DNA of 64,000 bases from Dallia pectoralis (GCA_029465975.1 CM055728.1:10766292-10830291), one strand, 5' to 3'. Shown: positions 36,273-49,641, counted from the stretch's first letter. Numbers and translations: made by a program. The notes: generated by a model not told the origin, from the sequence alone.

Positions 36273-36475
36273 GTCACGAGTGAGGACTTTTTTCTCACTC
36301 CGTTTTTTTTTGTTGGCCACCAGTTTAGTTTCAGTTTGTTTCACGAGTGAGGACTTTTTTCTCACTCCTGTTTTTTTGGTTGGCCACCAGTTTAGTTTCA
36401 GTTTGTTTCACCAGTGAGGACTTTTTTCTCACTCCTCTTTTTTTTGTTGGCCACCAGTTTAGTTTCAGTTTGTTT
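36273..36475. repeat. Triplicated 68-bp unit, LTR-like start
   Basis: Three tandem copies of TCACGAGTGAGGACTTTTTT followed by CTCACTCC, a T-run and TTGGCCACCAGTTTAGTTTC. The spacing is 68 and 67 bp. The following 250 bp are unique and could be the rest of a solo LTR. Confidence 0.85.
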
Positions 36476-38646
36476 TGGATTACCCAAACCAGGTTTGGGT
36501 TTGTAATTAGTCAGGGATTTTAGTTGAGCGTTTGCTTTATCACATTTCTTAGCATTGATTCACGTTATGTGTCCACATAGGTGAGTGTCGTGCTATTATT
36601 ATTATTATTGATTACTGTTACTTACTGCAGTAAGTCGCTGTTTATTGCTGTTGCTTTGACTTGACAGTTGCTTTGTGTCCAGTTGGCTAGTAAATTGTTT
36701 CTGTTTTCCTGTTAGTAAACCCTGCATTCTGTGTGCTTATCATGAAAGCTCCCATAACCTTCAGATGGTCAAATGCACAGTTGGAGTTTGTGGTGGAAAT
36801 CCCAAATATAATGTTTCATTTGCCAAGCCATAAATCTCGCCAAAAATGTTGATTAGAATTATAAAATAAACACTCGTGTTCTAAAGGTTTTCAAAATGAC
36901 TATTTAGTTGTCTAGCAACCAAAGGCATTAACATGTGTTAACAACCCATGATAGTTGTTGCATCTTCAGTTTGTATTTTTTTGCCTGTACTGAAGAGCAG
37001 TAAGTGATGCAATTCAAATATGCAGTGCACATTTTCTGCTAATTAATAACATTTTGGAACATCAGAATTTTCCACATCATTGTGCATACAGCTACGCTTA
37101 AAATGAAAACAAATACTAGTTCATCACATTTTTTATTTTACATTTTGTCATTTCATCATAATTGACTTGTTTTGTATAGTGAATAGCTCCAATAACTATA
37201 CGTTCGTGTGTAGGATCATTGGTGAATAAAAAGTACAATCCCCACTTAAAACAAGTGTCAATAAAGTGTATAGTGCCAATACACCAGTGATTTACTAGTA
37301 GGTGGGGCAGAAGACGTAATGATACAATTGTTTATCTTTCACTATGTCAAATGGACCACACTTTAATGCAATCTTCTATGTTTTTAAAACAAATGTGTTA
37401 ATGAGACTTCCAAATAAAATGTAAAACATTTAGATGTAAAGAGTCTGGAGCTCCAAGCAACACAACATTTCAGATAAGATTAAATGTGTTCCCCTTCTTT
37501 CAAGATCAACTGTTGTGGCATATGTCTGCCTCCTAGAATTACGGAAATCTGGGTTCAGACTTGCCAAAACTCTGTATTATTCCTTATTCAAGCTACAGCA
37601 ACAGCGAGAACACCCACCACTGAGCGCAGTGGGACGGTCTTACAGTTAAAGGGCACAGACTTGGCATTTATTCTGTTATAGAGGAATGAAACACGATCAG
37701 GAGTCGGGGCAAGAATTGAATGTGGCCAAATGGCCAGTGGCTTAATGGTCTGTAGATTCTCACAGTTTGGACTTGACAGAAAACAGTAACTGGACCCTGA
37801 CGAACATAGAATAATTAGCCTGACAGCAAATGGGCACAAAGGCCTCCATTCAGCATTTTTCTTATAGCTAAAGGGACCCATTCAGGAGCTTCTTCAGAAA
37901 ACATTGAAAGCCTTTAAGTGCATGGATCAGTAGACAGGCTTGAGCGCTTTTACAAAAGCCATGTCAAAGCCCAGATAGAACCAGAGAGATCCAATCAATG
38001 TAGTTATACCGGGATTTATATTTCCTCAGTCACATACACGAACATACACATCCACACGACCATTGTGTAATACATGGGACTAATAGAGTTCTAAAGTAAC
38101 TAACACAGTCATAGAGTGTTTTAGGATATTGGCCATGAAACTAACTCTTTATACTATTTGTGTGAATAGCGTCAGGACAAAACCCAAGTCTCCAGTCGGG
38201 CTGAAGGCATGTATACAGTCTAGCTGAAGACTACAGCTGCTGGCCCTGACAGATTTACCTTTGAAAATAACTTATTTGTAAACTTTATAAAAGTGGCGAC
38301 ATATTATCTATTTACAGAGCGGAGGCAATTAACGTGAATAAAAAATGGTAAATTGCAGCATTCCTGCTCACATTTTTCTTGCTGTGGCAGTTATAATTTT
38401 GCCCTGGGGGAGCATCAAGGCAAAATGACAGCAGTGGATACGCTAACTTGTACTGCTACGAAAAGAAGGCGATGTTGCTAATGAGTGCAGCACACACAAT
38501 GTTTATCTGTCTTTCAAGACAAGCTATTGTAGATCTTAAAGAAAGACTTCTGGGGCAGTCAGTTCAGTAACCTTAGCCTCTGATACCTTCACACTAAATG
38601 ACACAAGCTATATGTTACCTACATGTAGATTGTTATTGACATTTGT
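36476..38646. other. Unique AT-rich DNA
   Basis: About 2.2 kb without a recognised gene or repeat. Confidence 0.35.
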
Positions 38647-38970
38647 GGTCTGTAGATGTTCACTGTAGTTTGCCCCCTCTCTGTAGTTTGCCCTGTCTCT
38701 GTAGTTTGCCCCCTCTGTAGTTTGCCCCCTCTGTAGTTTGCCCTCTGTAGTTTGCCCTGTCTCTGTAGATTGCCCCCTCTGTAGTTTGCCCCCTCTGTAG
38801 TTTGCCCTCTGTAGTTTGCCCTGTCTCTGTAGTTTGCCCCCTCTGTAGTTTGCCATCTGTAGTTTGCCCTGTCTCTGTAGATTGCCCCCTCTGTAGTTTG
38901 CCATCTGTAGTTTGCCCTGTCTCTGTAGATTGCCCCCTCTGTAGTTTGCCCTGTATCTGTAGTTTGTGGC
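38647..38970. repeat. CTGTAG-type minisatellite
   Basis: About 19 repeats of a 12-20 bp unit CTGTAGTTTGCC with variable tails (CCCTCT, ATCT, CTGTCT). Higher-order units of roughly 50-60 bp (CCCCTCT / CCATCT / CCCTGTCT) are visible at 38760-38950. Confidence 0.9.
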
Positions 38971-41472
38971 TCTCTACACATTACAACTTAAGGATCCATG
39001 ACACACAATGCATTCTGTTTGTACTCCTCATTTCTTGCCCTGCACACTGCTAGCGAATTTATTATATTTGCCATTAGCACAAATGTATTGTTCTATCTGT
39101 TTGCCACTTGCACAGATGTTTTCCGCTTGCGTTGCCCTCTGCACATTTGCAATCTGCTACATTGTTGAACTGAACACCTGCACATTTACTGATCCATGTC
39201 AACTGCACATCCTCACATTGTACTCCGTCTCTTTTGACTCGTACATCGGCACACTGACACACTTTCCTGCATATTGAGCCCATAGTCTGCGGCCAATTTT
39301 TACCCTCTAAACTCAAGATCCTTTGAACTTCCTCATTAAGAGGGGACATCACTGGCTGTAGTTGGACTGCTCATTCATTAGATGCTCTCTTCAATACTCT
39401 TCTATTGTGCAGTCGTGATGAAGGGATTATGTGTACAGTATTTGCTCCTCTCTCTCCTGTTCTTCTAGTGTCTTTTCCCTCAACACCTCCTCCCTACGTT
39501 CTCGGCGCTCCTATTTTTCCCGTCTCTGTCTATTCTGCCTCAACAAATTCCCCATATTCGCCATATACTGCTCTCCTGCAGTGTTACGAAAATTATTGTC
39601 TCTCAGCGGAGTGGCCCCTCACCTAGTTTGTCCGACAACGGAAAACACAGAGGCCGGCTATTCATCACCGCTCTCAGCCGGATCCCAAAGACCAATGGGA
39701 AAATAGTAATGATGATGATATTGTCATTTCTGAGAATAACGGGGAGCCCGTTCAATACGAATCTGTTTTTAGCTTCGCAGGCGTGCACGGGGTGCCGGTC
39801 GGCGCGAAACACGCCGAGCCGCACGAGTTCAAGATGTGAGGAACGTGCGGAATTAAAGGCTGGTCATGAATAAATATGACAGTACATTTCTCCTGCTTCT
39901 TATCGGAGTGGCCCAGGGAGAGGCAGAAAGGAATCAGTGATTACGGCGAGCATCGCAGACCGGCCGACAGCAGATGTCTTGTTGATGATAGAGGACACGG
40001 GCCACGTGGAGCCAACAAACAGATGACACCGTGGAGAGCTAAAGCACATAGCGTTACAAGGCACTAAGAATAAAGTGGGCGTTTACGCTCATAATGTACA
40101 CTCATAATCGTCCACAAGTGCTCATTGCAACCCAATATGTTCATCCAGGATTTCTCGACGACATTGTCAGAAGTCTATCCGAGCAACTTTGCGTATTTTC
40201 TGTAGGTGATAACCTACTGTATATCTGTACAGTAACTGAAGCTGTTCCTGGAGCTGTAAATTCGTATACGGGTAGGGTGAGTCATGGAAATTGCAAGCTT
40301 TTTGCACTACAATGGATCTTGATTGTTCCCAAAGGGAAATCAATTTGCAACACATTCAGAGACTGTCTAAAAAAACCTGTGAAAACATCTACCTTACAAA
40401 CCATGCATACAGGGCCTTCTGGGTGAATATGTATCGATGGACACAAGTTTACAGGCGTCGGACCGGCGAATTATTGCAATTATATCTTATCGCCGCGGTG
40501 ATCAATCGGGATGCTTAAGAAGACCATCTGGAGGCAGTTGCGTTTTGTGATAAACAATGGTGGTTAAACAAGAGCGAGAGGCAGATAGTTGGATGGAGAG
40601 AGAGAGAGAGTGAGTGAGTGTGAGCTGTTGAGCAGGAGACAAAACCAGAGAGAATTTACCATTGTTGCTTGAATTGTTTAAGATAATGATGGTGTTTGAT
40701 GCTCAGACAGGGCCTCTTAGGACCGGGGTAATGGCCCCCCTGACGGGCCCTGTGGCACACACTCCTTCCCAGCGCTGCACACCTCTTACCTAATCAGCTC
40801 CCTCCATCCCTCCATCCCTCCCGCTCTCCTTTATTCTCCCGCTTGCTTTGTTTCTGTTGTTGTTGCCTTTTTCCCTTTTCCCGTTCTCTCCCAGGTGATT
40901 AAACAAAAGCTTACAAATCACTGTCTTTAGCCGAGAGCAGCGCAGGGAGTGCTACGCAGCAGTCAGTAGCAGGCGGGAGGCAGAGAGACAGGGAGAGAGC
41001 GAGGGAGAGGGGTGGAGGTTGATGTGCTCTATGTGGAGATTCCCATCCAAGAGTGGGAATGAACTGGGAATAGAGAGTGAGAGGATGGAGGGAGGAGAGA
41101 CTGAAGGGCGGGCAATTCTGTGAGAATGATTTGTCAAAACGTGGAATCCAGATTCTACTGAAGCTTTTGACTGTAGTCTCCAATGCAGCGTGGTGTGCGT
41201 ATGTGTGTCTGGGTGGGTCGGTGGGGGGTTGACTTTGAATGAATACGTGGTGGAAAACACAGCATAAACATGGTATACAGACGTGTGTCAGGACCGCACA
41301 TGAGTGGCCTTCTTCTCCGCACCTGACCCTTCATTTCGCACTTCCTCCGTCTGTAAAAACAATCCAGGAGGAAGATGATGATAACACGAGTCTTCTCTTC
41401 CACACCCTCCATCGTTTTTTCTTCCCAGACTGATCCCACGCAGTGATGCCCTTTTCTGATCTAGGTAGTGAG
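38971..41472. other. Unique DNA
   Basis: About 2.5 kb without a recognised coding exon. It includes a moderately GC-rich segment, 39600-40050, with a high density of CG dinucleotides. GA-rich tracts lie near 40595-40620 and 40980-41010. Confidence 0.4.
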
Positions 41473-43737
41473 TATGATGAAGACCTGTAACCACGGAGCA
41501 GGACTGTAACCATGGAGCAGGGCTGTAACCATGGAGCAGGGCTGTAACTATGGAGCAGGGCTGTAACCATGGAGCAGGGCTGTAACCACGGAGCAGGGCT
41601 GTAATTATGGAGCAGGGATGTAACCATGGAGCAGGGCTGTAACCATGGAGCAGGGCTGTAACCATGGAGCAGGGCTGTAACCATGGAACAAGGCTGTAAC
41701 CATGGAGCAGGGCTGTAACCATGGAGCAGGGCTGTAACCATGGAGCAGGGCTGTAACCATGGAGCAGGGCTGTAATTATGGAGCAGGGCTGTAACCATGG
41801 AGCAGGGCTGTAACTATGGAGCAGGGCTGTAACTATGGAGCAGGGCTGTAACTATGGAGGGCTGTAACCATGGGCTGTAACCATGGAGCAGGGCTGTAAC
41901 CATGGAGCAGGGCTGTAACCATGGAGCAGGGCTGTAACCATGGAGCAGGGCTGTAACCATGGAGCAGGGCTGTAACCATGGAGCAGGGCTGTAACTATGG
42001 AGCAGGGCTGTAACTATGGAGCAGGGCTGTAACCATGGAGCAGGGCTGTAACTATGGAGCAGGGCTGTAACCATGGAGCAGGGCTGTAACCATGGAGCAG
42101 GGCTGTAACTATGGAGCAGGGCTGTAACCATGGAGCAGGGCTGTAACCATGGAGCAGGGCTGTAATTATGGAGCAGGGATGTAACCATGGAGCAGGGCTG
42201 TAACCATGGAGCAGGGCTGTAACCATGGAGCAGGGCTGTAACCATGGAACAAGGCTGTAACCATGGAGCAGGGCTGTAACCATGGAGCAGGGCTGTAACT
42301 ATGGAGCAGGGCTGTAACCATGGAGCAGGGCTGTAACTATGGAGCAGGGCTGTAACTATGGAGCAGGGCAGTAACTATGGAGCAGGGCTGTAACGATGGA
42401 GCAGGGCTGTAACTATGGAGCAGGGCTGTAACCATGGAGCAGGGCTGTAACCATGGAGCAGGGCTGTAACCATGGAGCAGGGCTGTAACCATGGAGCAGG
42501 GCTGTAACCATGGAGCAGGGCTGTAACTATGGAGCAGGGCTGTAACTATGGAGCAGGGCTGTAACCATGGAGCAGGGCTGTAACTATGGAGCAGGGCTGT
42601 AACTATGGAGCAGGGCAGTAACTATGGAGCAGGGCTGTAACCATGGAGCAGGGCTGTAACCATGACGCAGGGCTGTAACCACGGAGCAGGGCTGTAACCA
42701 TGGAGCAGGGCTGTAACCATGTAGAAGGGCTGTAATTATGGAGCAGGGCTGTAACCATGGAGCAGGGCAGTAACCATGTAGAAGGGCTGTAATTATGGAG
42801 CAGGGCTGTAACCACGGAGTAGGGCTGTAACCATGGAGCAGGGCTGTAACCATGGAGCAGGGCTGTAACCATGGAGCAGGGCTGTAACCATGGAGCAGGG
42901 CTGTAACCATGTAGAAGGGCTGTAATTATGGAGCAGGGCTGTAACCACGGAGCAGGGCAGTAACTATGGAGCAGGGCTGTAACCATGGAGCAGGGCAGTA
43001 ACTATGGAGCAGGGCTGTAACCACGGAGCAGGGCTGTAACCATGACGCAGGGCTGTAACCATGGAGCAGGGCAGTAACTATGGAGCAGGGATGTAACCAT
43101 GGAGCAGGGCTGTAACTATGGAGCAGGGATGTAACCATGGAGCAGGGCTGTAACCATGACGCAGGGCTGTAACCATGGAGCAGGGCTGTAACCATGTAGA
43201 AGGGCTGTAACCATGGAGCAGGGCAGTAACTATGGAGCAGGGATGTAACCATGGAGCAGGGCTGTAACCATGGAGCAGGGCAGTAACTATGGAGCAGGGC
43301 TGTAACCATGGAGCAGGGCAGTAACTATGGAGCAGGGATGTAACTATGGAGCAGGGCTGTAACCATGGAGCAGGGCTGTAACCATGGAGCAGGGCTGTAA
43401 CCATGGAGCAGGGCAGTAACTATGGAGCAGGGCTGTAACCATGGAGCAGGGCTGTAACCATGGAGCAGGGCTGTAACCATGGAGCAGGGCTGTAACCATG
43501 GAGCAGGGCAGTAACTATGGAGCAGGGCTGTAACCATGGAGCAGGGCTGTAACCATGGAGCAGGGCTGTAACCATGGAGCAGGGCAGTAACTATGGAGCA
43601 GGGCTGTAACCATGGAGCAGGGCTGTAACCATGGAGCAGGGCTGTAACTATGGAGCAGGGCTGTAACCATGGAGCAGGGCTGTAACCATGGAGCAGGGCT
43701 GTAACCATGGAGCAGGGCTGTAACCATGCAGCAAGGG
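41473..43737. repeat. 19-bp minisatellite, about 119 copies
   Basis: Units of GCTGTAACCATGGAGCAGG. Variants with AACTATGG, GCAGTAAC, CATGTAGAAGG, CATGACGCAGG and AATTATGG are interspersed. One multi-unit block (AATTATGG, GGATGTAAC, three standard units, GGAACAAGG) occurs at about 41600-41700 and again at 42165-42260, so blocks have been duplicated. The minus strand is stop-free in all frames, giving overlapping open frames with a 19-residue period that are not genes. Confidence 0.97.
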
Positions 43738-44390
43738 AAACAACCACGGAAGGGGACTGCTAAGGTGACCGGACAGAGTCGAAAGACTGAGGTGAAAGGT
43801 CATAAAGGTAGGGTACTGTGAGGTTTGTATGTAAACCAATCAATTATTCAATTATACAGGCAAATAAATAAGACATTGGGTCAACCAAAAGGGCTTTCCA
43901 CGAGCCAACCAACAGCCTAGGATATAATGGACAACTAAAACATCACAGAGTTAAGATATAATAAGTGTTGGCAACTCACCTATCACCCCCTGCTAAGGAC
44001 TGAGGTTTGTTTGAACCTTTTGTTATCAATCTGAACTTGTTAATCACTTATATCGGCTATCCCCCTTGAACGTCTCCAGATTTTATTTTGTTAAAACATT
44101 TAATTGAAACTGATTTAATTAGCCCATTGGAAACGATTTCGGATAAGGGTACACAAAGATTAATGAATAGAGTAATTATTATGAATGAAGGGTGAACAAA
44201 GACATGAACCAACCATTCAAATTTATAATAATGTTTTGAACTAGATGAATGAGTGAATATATACTGGCATGTATGTTTGATTGGAAACTGAATTATTTTG
44301 AACTTTCCATGTGGTGACCATTTGGCCTAAGCACTTTATTTCTGTTATGAAAACCAATTTCAATAAATATTATAATAATTATAGTTAGCG
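43738..44390. other. Unique AT-rich DNA
   Basis: No feature recognised. Confidence 0.35.
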
Positions 44391-44470
44391 CTGTCAAACA
44401 ATAAAAATAATGAATTCTGATTATTAGCAAACTTTTGTGGGTAATTCGCGGTTTTAGAATGCACACATTT
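44391..44470. mobile_element. Possible miniature hAT-like end
   Basis: TAGCGCTGTCAAACAATAAAA resembles the terminal sequence of a widespread vertebrate hAT-derived miniature element. The opposite end was not found. Confidence 0.35.
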
Positions 44471-44702
44471 CTGCTTATTAACCAGTGCAATATTTTTATA
44501 AATTACTGTGTTTTATTGTCTGTTGTGTTTACAGCCTAGGCTTGCAATTAAATAAATGCAAGATGTCAAGCCTCTAAATGATGGCCGCTAACTGACCACA
44601 ATAACAGACATGATCTATATGTAGCTCATGTAAATGATGGCCCCTAATTAATTAACATTATTTATAAGGTTAGTTCCTCATTGATATGTTAAAATCGTTA
44701 AC

Positions 44703-45170
44703 TAGTTGAAGTTGGAAGTTTCTGTTCATATAGGTTAAAGTCATTAAAACTCACTTTTCAACCACTACATTGATTTCATGTTAACCATCTATAGTTTCGG
44801 CAAGTCGGTTTGGACGCCTAATTTGTGCATGACACAAGTCATTTATTCAACATTTGTTTACAGACTTATTTTTCACTATATCACGGTTCCAGCTAGGTCA
44901 GAAGTTTACATACACTAGGTTGACAGTGCTGTAAAACAACTTGGAGAATCCCAAAAACAATGTCAGGCTTTAGAAAGTATTTTAGAAGATAGGTTAATTG
45001 AAATCATTTGTGTCATTTGGAGGAACCTGTACCTAACTCTGCGTTCTTTTGATTGCAATCTAAGAAATTAAAAGAAATCAGCCAACATATAAAAGGTAAT
45101 ACGACCTCCACAAGTTTCTGGTTTATCTCTGGGAGAGGTTTTCAAACACACAAAGGGTTTAAACGGTTTG
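44703..45170 (+). mobile_element. Sleeping Beauty-type Tc1 transposon, 5' end
   Basis: The terminal inverted repeat contains the two direct repeats characteristic of the salmonid/zebrafish Tc1 group. The outer repeat at 44703-44735 (AGTTGAAGTTGGAAGTTT) is diverged. The inner repeat at 44889-44925 (GGTCAGAAGTTTACATACAC) is well conserved. Between them GGCAAGTCGGTTTGGAC and GTGCATGACACAAGTCATTT match the same group. After 44930 the untranslated leader follows, and 45070-45165 (AAAAGAAATCAGCCAAC, CTCCACAAGTTTCTGG) corresponds to the first codons of the transposase N-terminal helix-turn-helix, with frameshifts. The element is truncated there. Confidence 0.85.
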
Positions 45171-46639
45171 TTTTCAAAATGATAGTTTCCGGATGACATC
45201 ACATTAATGACCAAACGCCTGCATTACAAACACTTGTATTCAACATATAGGGTGACTCACGCTAGGGGGTCTGAATAAAAATATTTGAAACGTATTTGGG
45301 AAAGCTTTAATATTACGCTGATGATTTGAAATTTAATAGAGCAGTCTAATCCAAATAAGATTGTAGGCAGCAGCACTGATGTACAGCACTGTTTATGACT
45401 TCATCCAATCCAGTTGTCAAAGGTACATAAAATACAAATGGCGTTGAGAGAAATAACTTGCGTCTGAACTTGAACGGTGTTCCTTTGTTATTTAACCGTT
45501 CTTGTCTTCCTAGTGAGATTTACACTTCTACTTCAAATAACGTCTGTGTTTTGTGCAGGCTTACACCGCCTCTTTGTTTTGAGTGTAAATCACACTAGGA
45601 TAAGGTATTGTTTGTATTTTCATAAAGCAGACAATTGTATTGGTTAAATTTAGCCGACATTGACCTTGTCCGATGGATCTACACAGTTAACGAATTCGCA
45701 AGGCGGTGAAAGCCTACACAAAACACAGACTATATTATAAAGTAAATTCAAAAATATCCTATGGAATACATGAATCAAGGAACCACTTTTCAGATTTTGC
45801 CGGAAGTTGTTATGGGAGTTATGACTCATAATTTGGTAGTAAATTCTTACAATGTACATCATTAAAATTTGACTTCCTGCATTTTTTACAATTATATAAA
45901 TTTTGCAGAAAAGCAGAGCACCAGTGCAGCACTATTACATTGAATTGGCACCAGGAAAAACTAACTAACGCAAAAAATCAATCAGCAATCTAGATACACT
46001 CAAGACTCACCTATATTAAACAGAACTTGAAATAAATGAGAAGTAATGTAACGTACAAATGACTCAACTTAAAAACATTTACAAATCCCAAACTGAAATC
46101 AGGTGTGCATCATTACAACCAACCTAAGAGTAAAATAGGTGGCCAACTAGAAAGTCCCCAATCCTGTGACTGGTGTCTTATTTGTAATAAAGATATAAAC
46201 ATGGGGTCAGCAGCAGAATGGCAGGACGGTGTCTCAGGTTGCTTACTCTGGGTGAACCTCGGCACATGATCCAAGATGAAATATTCTACAGTCCAGAAAT
46301 GCTAGATAAAAAGGTGAAAATGTCATTAGCTCTGCAAATAATTTAGAAATTATAATCCATTTTCACATTAACATTTGTTTTGATTTGCATTCTATTGCAT
46401 TTAGGTTGCTTTATCAGACAACTGAGTAACAATTTGGCAAAATAAACTTGTCAGGACCTACAGACAGGTAGGCCTATAGGCATCTCTACGATACTTATTT
46501 GGGCCGGACGGCAGGCCGTTTGTCAGTGTGGCTACCAAGAGGCCTATGGCTACCCTAACGGAGTTACAGTCGACCTAGTCTGGGCTGGTATACACTGTGC
46601 ATACTGCGACAATAGCTTGTGGGCTTTCTAAAAGTGGCC
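45171..46639. other. Unique AT-rich DNA
   Basis: No gene or repeat recognised. Confidence 0.35.
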
Positions 46640-47125
46640 TTTATGGGTGATTGGCAAGAAGAAAACAAAGAGTTTGCCAGATATTCTGGGACCAACTTAA
46701 AAAAAAGCCTGCAAGACTCAGGGACTTGGAAAACTTAAATTTACCAGCCTTTGACCTCGAATGTACAACCAAAACCATGATGAAGTGGAAAAAAGGTAAA
46801 ATTGTGACACAGTCAAAACCTGGACATTGAACATTGCAGTTCCCCAAAGTCCCTCCACCAAATGTTTTAGAGCTTGACCAATTTTGCGAAAAATGGGACA
46901 AATTCTATGTGAACATTGCTGCAGAAGACGCCTCAAACAAAAATCGAAGGGGCTATACTTATGCAGACAATTATTTTCTGTTTCGTATTTGTTATTAATT
47001 TAGATTAATATGTTAATTACATTTTTCACTATAACATCAAATTGGTCAGTGGCAAGTACTCATAATTAAACCCATTGAAGTCCAAAATGAGGGAATTCTT
47101 TTAACAGACACTGTAGGACTGGGGG
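46640..47125 (+). mobile_element. Tc1-like transposon, 3' fragment of a second family
   Basis: Positions 46760-46930 retain coding-like sequence for a transposase C-terminus (AGAGCTTGACCAATTTTGCG, AACATTGCTGCAGAAGA). Positions 46960-47115 match the 3' untranslated and terminal region of a fish Tc1 family (CTTATGCAGACAATTATTTT, TTTTTCACTATAACATCAAA, GGTCAGTGGCAAG) and end near AGACACTGTAGG. It is degenerate and of a different family from the 44.7-kb fragment. Confidence 0.65.
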
Positions 47126-48932
47126 AAGGGAAACTCCTTTAACTGTGTTAATATGTAAAATAGGGAGAAAATGCTGTGTCCCGTGTCCTATTGATGGTTC
47201 AGCCTTGAATAATTGATAAATGTCATAAAGCCTTTCTTTGATGAGTAAGGTTAATGGGGACTATTGATGAAAATGACATCAGCAGGCTTCAAACCAATCA
47301 TTGTTTGTATATCCTTTACTCTGCACATAAGGACCCAGGAGGCTATTCTGTTAAGGAAAATCCTTACAATTGCTTGAAAACTGAATCAATCCAGCATCGC
47401 AGGATTAAAGTAAACATGTAACTATTTTAGACAACGCGATAATGCTTAGTATGAACATAAAAGATGTTCTATTGTTTTCAATATCAACATATCCCGGTGC
47501 AATTGGTCCTTAATGATTGGCAGTTACGTTCCGTGTCATTATATGAGAGATACCATTTAGCTAATATCGAAAACTGGCCACCAGGTGCAACTATGAACGT
47601 ACGGTATTAATAGATGAGTATAGTGGTTGTTCGCTAGGCCATTGTGATCAGGGATGGGGGGCGGGCATTTCTGCAATCAATTAAATGGCTGTGCGTTTGT
47701 TTCATTATATTTTATAAGATATTTTTTTGGGGGGGGTTGTTTAGACTGGTGTTTTCTGTTTTTATAAGCTAATACTTAACCTTCATCCTAACCTTAACTT
47801 CAGTATTGTGATGCCTAACCTTGAACGACGTACAAAATCATACCATCCAAATGTCTATTGCATTGGAACGACATATAACATCAAACCATCCAAATGAAAT
47901 GTCAGTTTTTTTCATGTAAATATTTAATAATATATTAAATATATAAATTATCAATTTTTTTATGTTTTGCTTCTCTGTGAAATCTAAATGCAGTATCGGG
48001 GTTAGATTAAAGTGTTTCCATTCGATTACATTTGTGCACACTGGATCATGCCACACAAGGAAACACTGAAACTTGTTTGTGTGCTATTTGATTGATAGCT
48101 CTCATTTGATTGGAATTTCAGCATCTAGCAGGTGCGGTATGCCTAGAAGAAGCCTGCTTGCTACATTTAAGGTTATAAAAAATGTGGAGGTGGACGGGGG
48201 GGCTCGGGGGCGATGGAAGCAATGAGTGAATAAGAATGTTAAAACCAATTATAACGGGAAGTGGAGCACGCGACTTGAGTGGTGTGTGTGTGTGATTTTC
48301 TTCAGCCTGTGTGACCTGGCCCAACATACTCTGTAAATAATACTCGTACACTTTTTTACACTTTTATAATTCCTTTCCAAACTTAATTATAGATATTCTG
48401 CCTTATGTCCAAATATTCAAGACAAGAGTATTTGGGTATGCATCTATATCTGCCTTGTTAAAGGGAATATCAATCGTTATCAATAGTTTTTGTACTGCCT
48501 GTGGTAGCGGGCAACAAAGGTACACTTTAGAATCTAATCAATGATCTGCTTAGTTTGTAGATCTATGGTTCAGTCCACGTAAAGTCGTCCAACCATGTGT
48601 GAGCATATAGATGTCAATCACAGCATAGCTCTCATCGTAACAATGCATTGTGTGCCTGCGAGACACGCATGGTAACTCCTCTTGATAAATCCTTCAAAGT
48701 TAGATTTTTGTCACAAGTGTAGATTTCTCATTAGCAAGATCGATTATAACATTTTGCTCTGGAGTGTCGTTGAATATTGGATTGTAAGCGGTCGTGAAGA
48801 ACCGAAATTGAGCTAATAGTTTGCATGGCTACGCAAATAAATGTTGATTGACTTTAAACTTTATGATTATTCTGAATTTAGTCTTTTAAAAAAATGCCTC
48901 ATCTGGCAAAGATGAATATGGTTCTTTGTCAT
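47126..48932. other. Unique AT-rich DNA
   Basis: No gene recognised up to the retroviral target duplication. Confidence 0.35.
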
Positions 48933-48937
48933 AATAG

Positions 48938-49639
48938 TGTTATGGAATTTTATGATCACTCAAGAAGTTTATTAACATGTAAGTCCTATAGATGTTGTTT
49001 AGGCCAAAAGGCACAGCGAAAGGAATGTTTAGGATAAGCTTTCTGTTTCTCTGGAATTAAGTCTTATGATAGGGGACACATGTCTATTGACCTATTGACC
49101 TCAAGAAAGGTCCTGGGGAGGAAATAGACGTCACTATGTAACTTTGTCTGTTAAGAACAACAAAGATAGTTGACCTCCTCCTTAAGTTCATGAGGCAATG
49201 ACCTGGTGGTTATCTGATGACCACATGTGGTCTCCACTCATACTGCTTGAGGCACAGGGGTCAGGTTTTGACATTCCCCCTTGTGCCAATCAAACTGTCC
49301 TGCCTACTTCTGAGGATACATCTGTTCTCCATCAATACTGTGTGTCAATGAGTGTGCGTAACTTCATTCCTTTAAATACCCCTGCAGAAGTTGTAATCAT
49401 TAGGTCAGTCTGATCCAGCACAGGTTATTGTCCTGTTGTCTGATGAAGACTTTCCTCAAAACCTATTCTTTAAGCTTGCTATAGGGATTGATCTGATCAA
49501 TGCAAAAGCTTAAACCTGTATTTGAGAAATGGTTTCTTACTTGCAATTAAACCTGTTAAAAGTGTCAAACTGTAACATACTCTCGTGCGTCTTACTTCAA
49601 GTTCGAATTCAGCTATTGAAGTCTAAAATTTCCACGACA
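48938..49639 (+). repeat. 5' LTR, 702 bp
   Basis: Begins TGTTATGG and ends CACGACA, the canonical TG...CA. A TATA-like TTTAAATA lies at 49371-49378, placing transcription start near 49400. A polyadenylation signal ATTAAA lies at 49546-49551, placing the R/U5 boundary near 49570. No difference from the 3' copy was seen. A 71-codon frame inside U3 is present in both copies and looks fortuitous. Confidence 0.96.
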
Positions 49640-49641
49640 CT

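Noticed and set aside
40094..40518. 110- and 75-codon overlapping frames
   Set aside because: Two overlapping frames of chance length, with no conserved motif and no clear start context.
41288..43839. Overlapping minus-strand frames of 65-155 codons with a 19-residue period
   Set aside because: Artefacts of the 19-bp array, which has no minus-strand stop codon.
49198..49413. 71-codon frame in each LTR
   Set aside because: Lies in U3 with no recognisable motif. Its duplication only reflects LTR identity.
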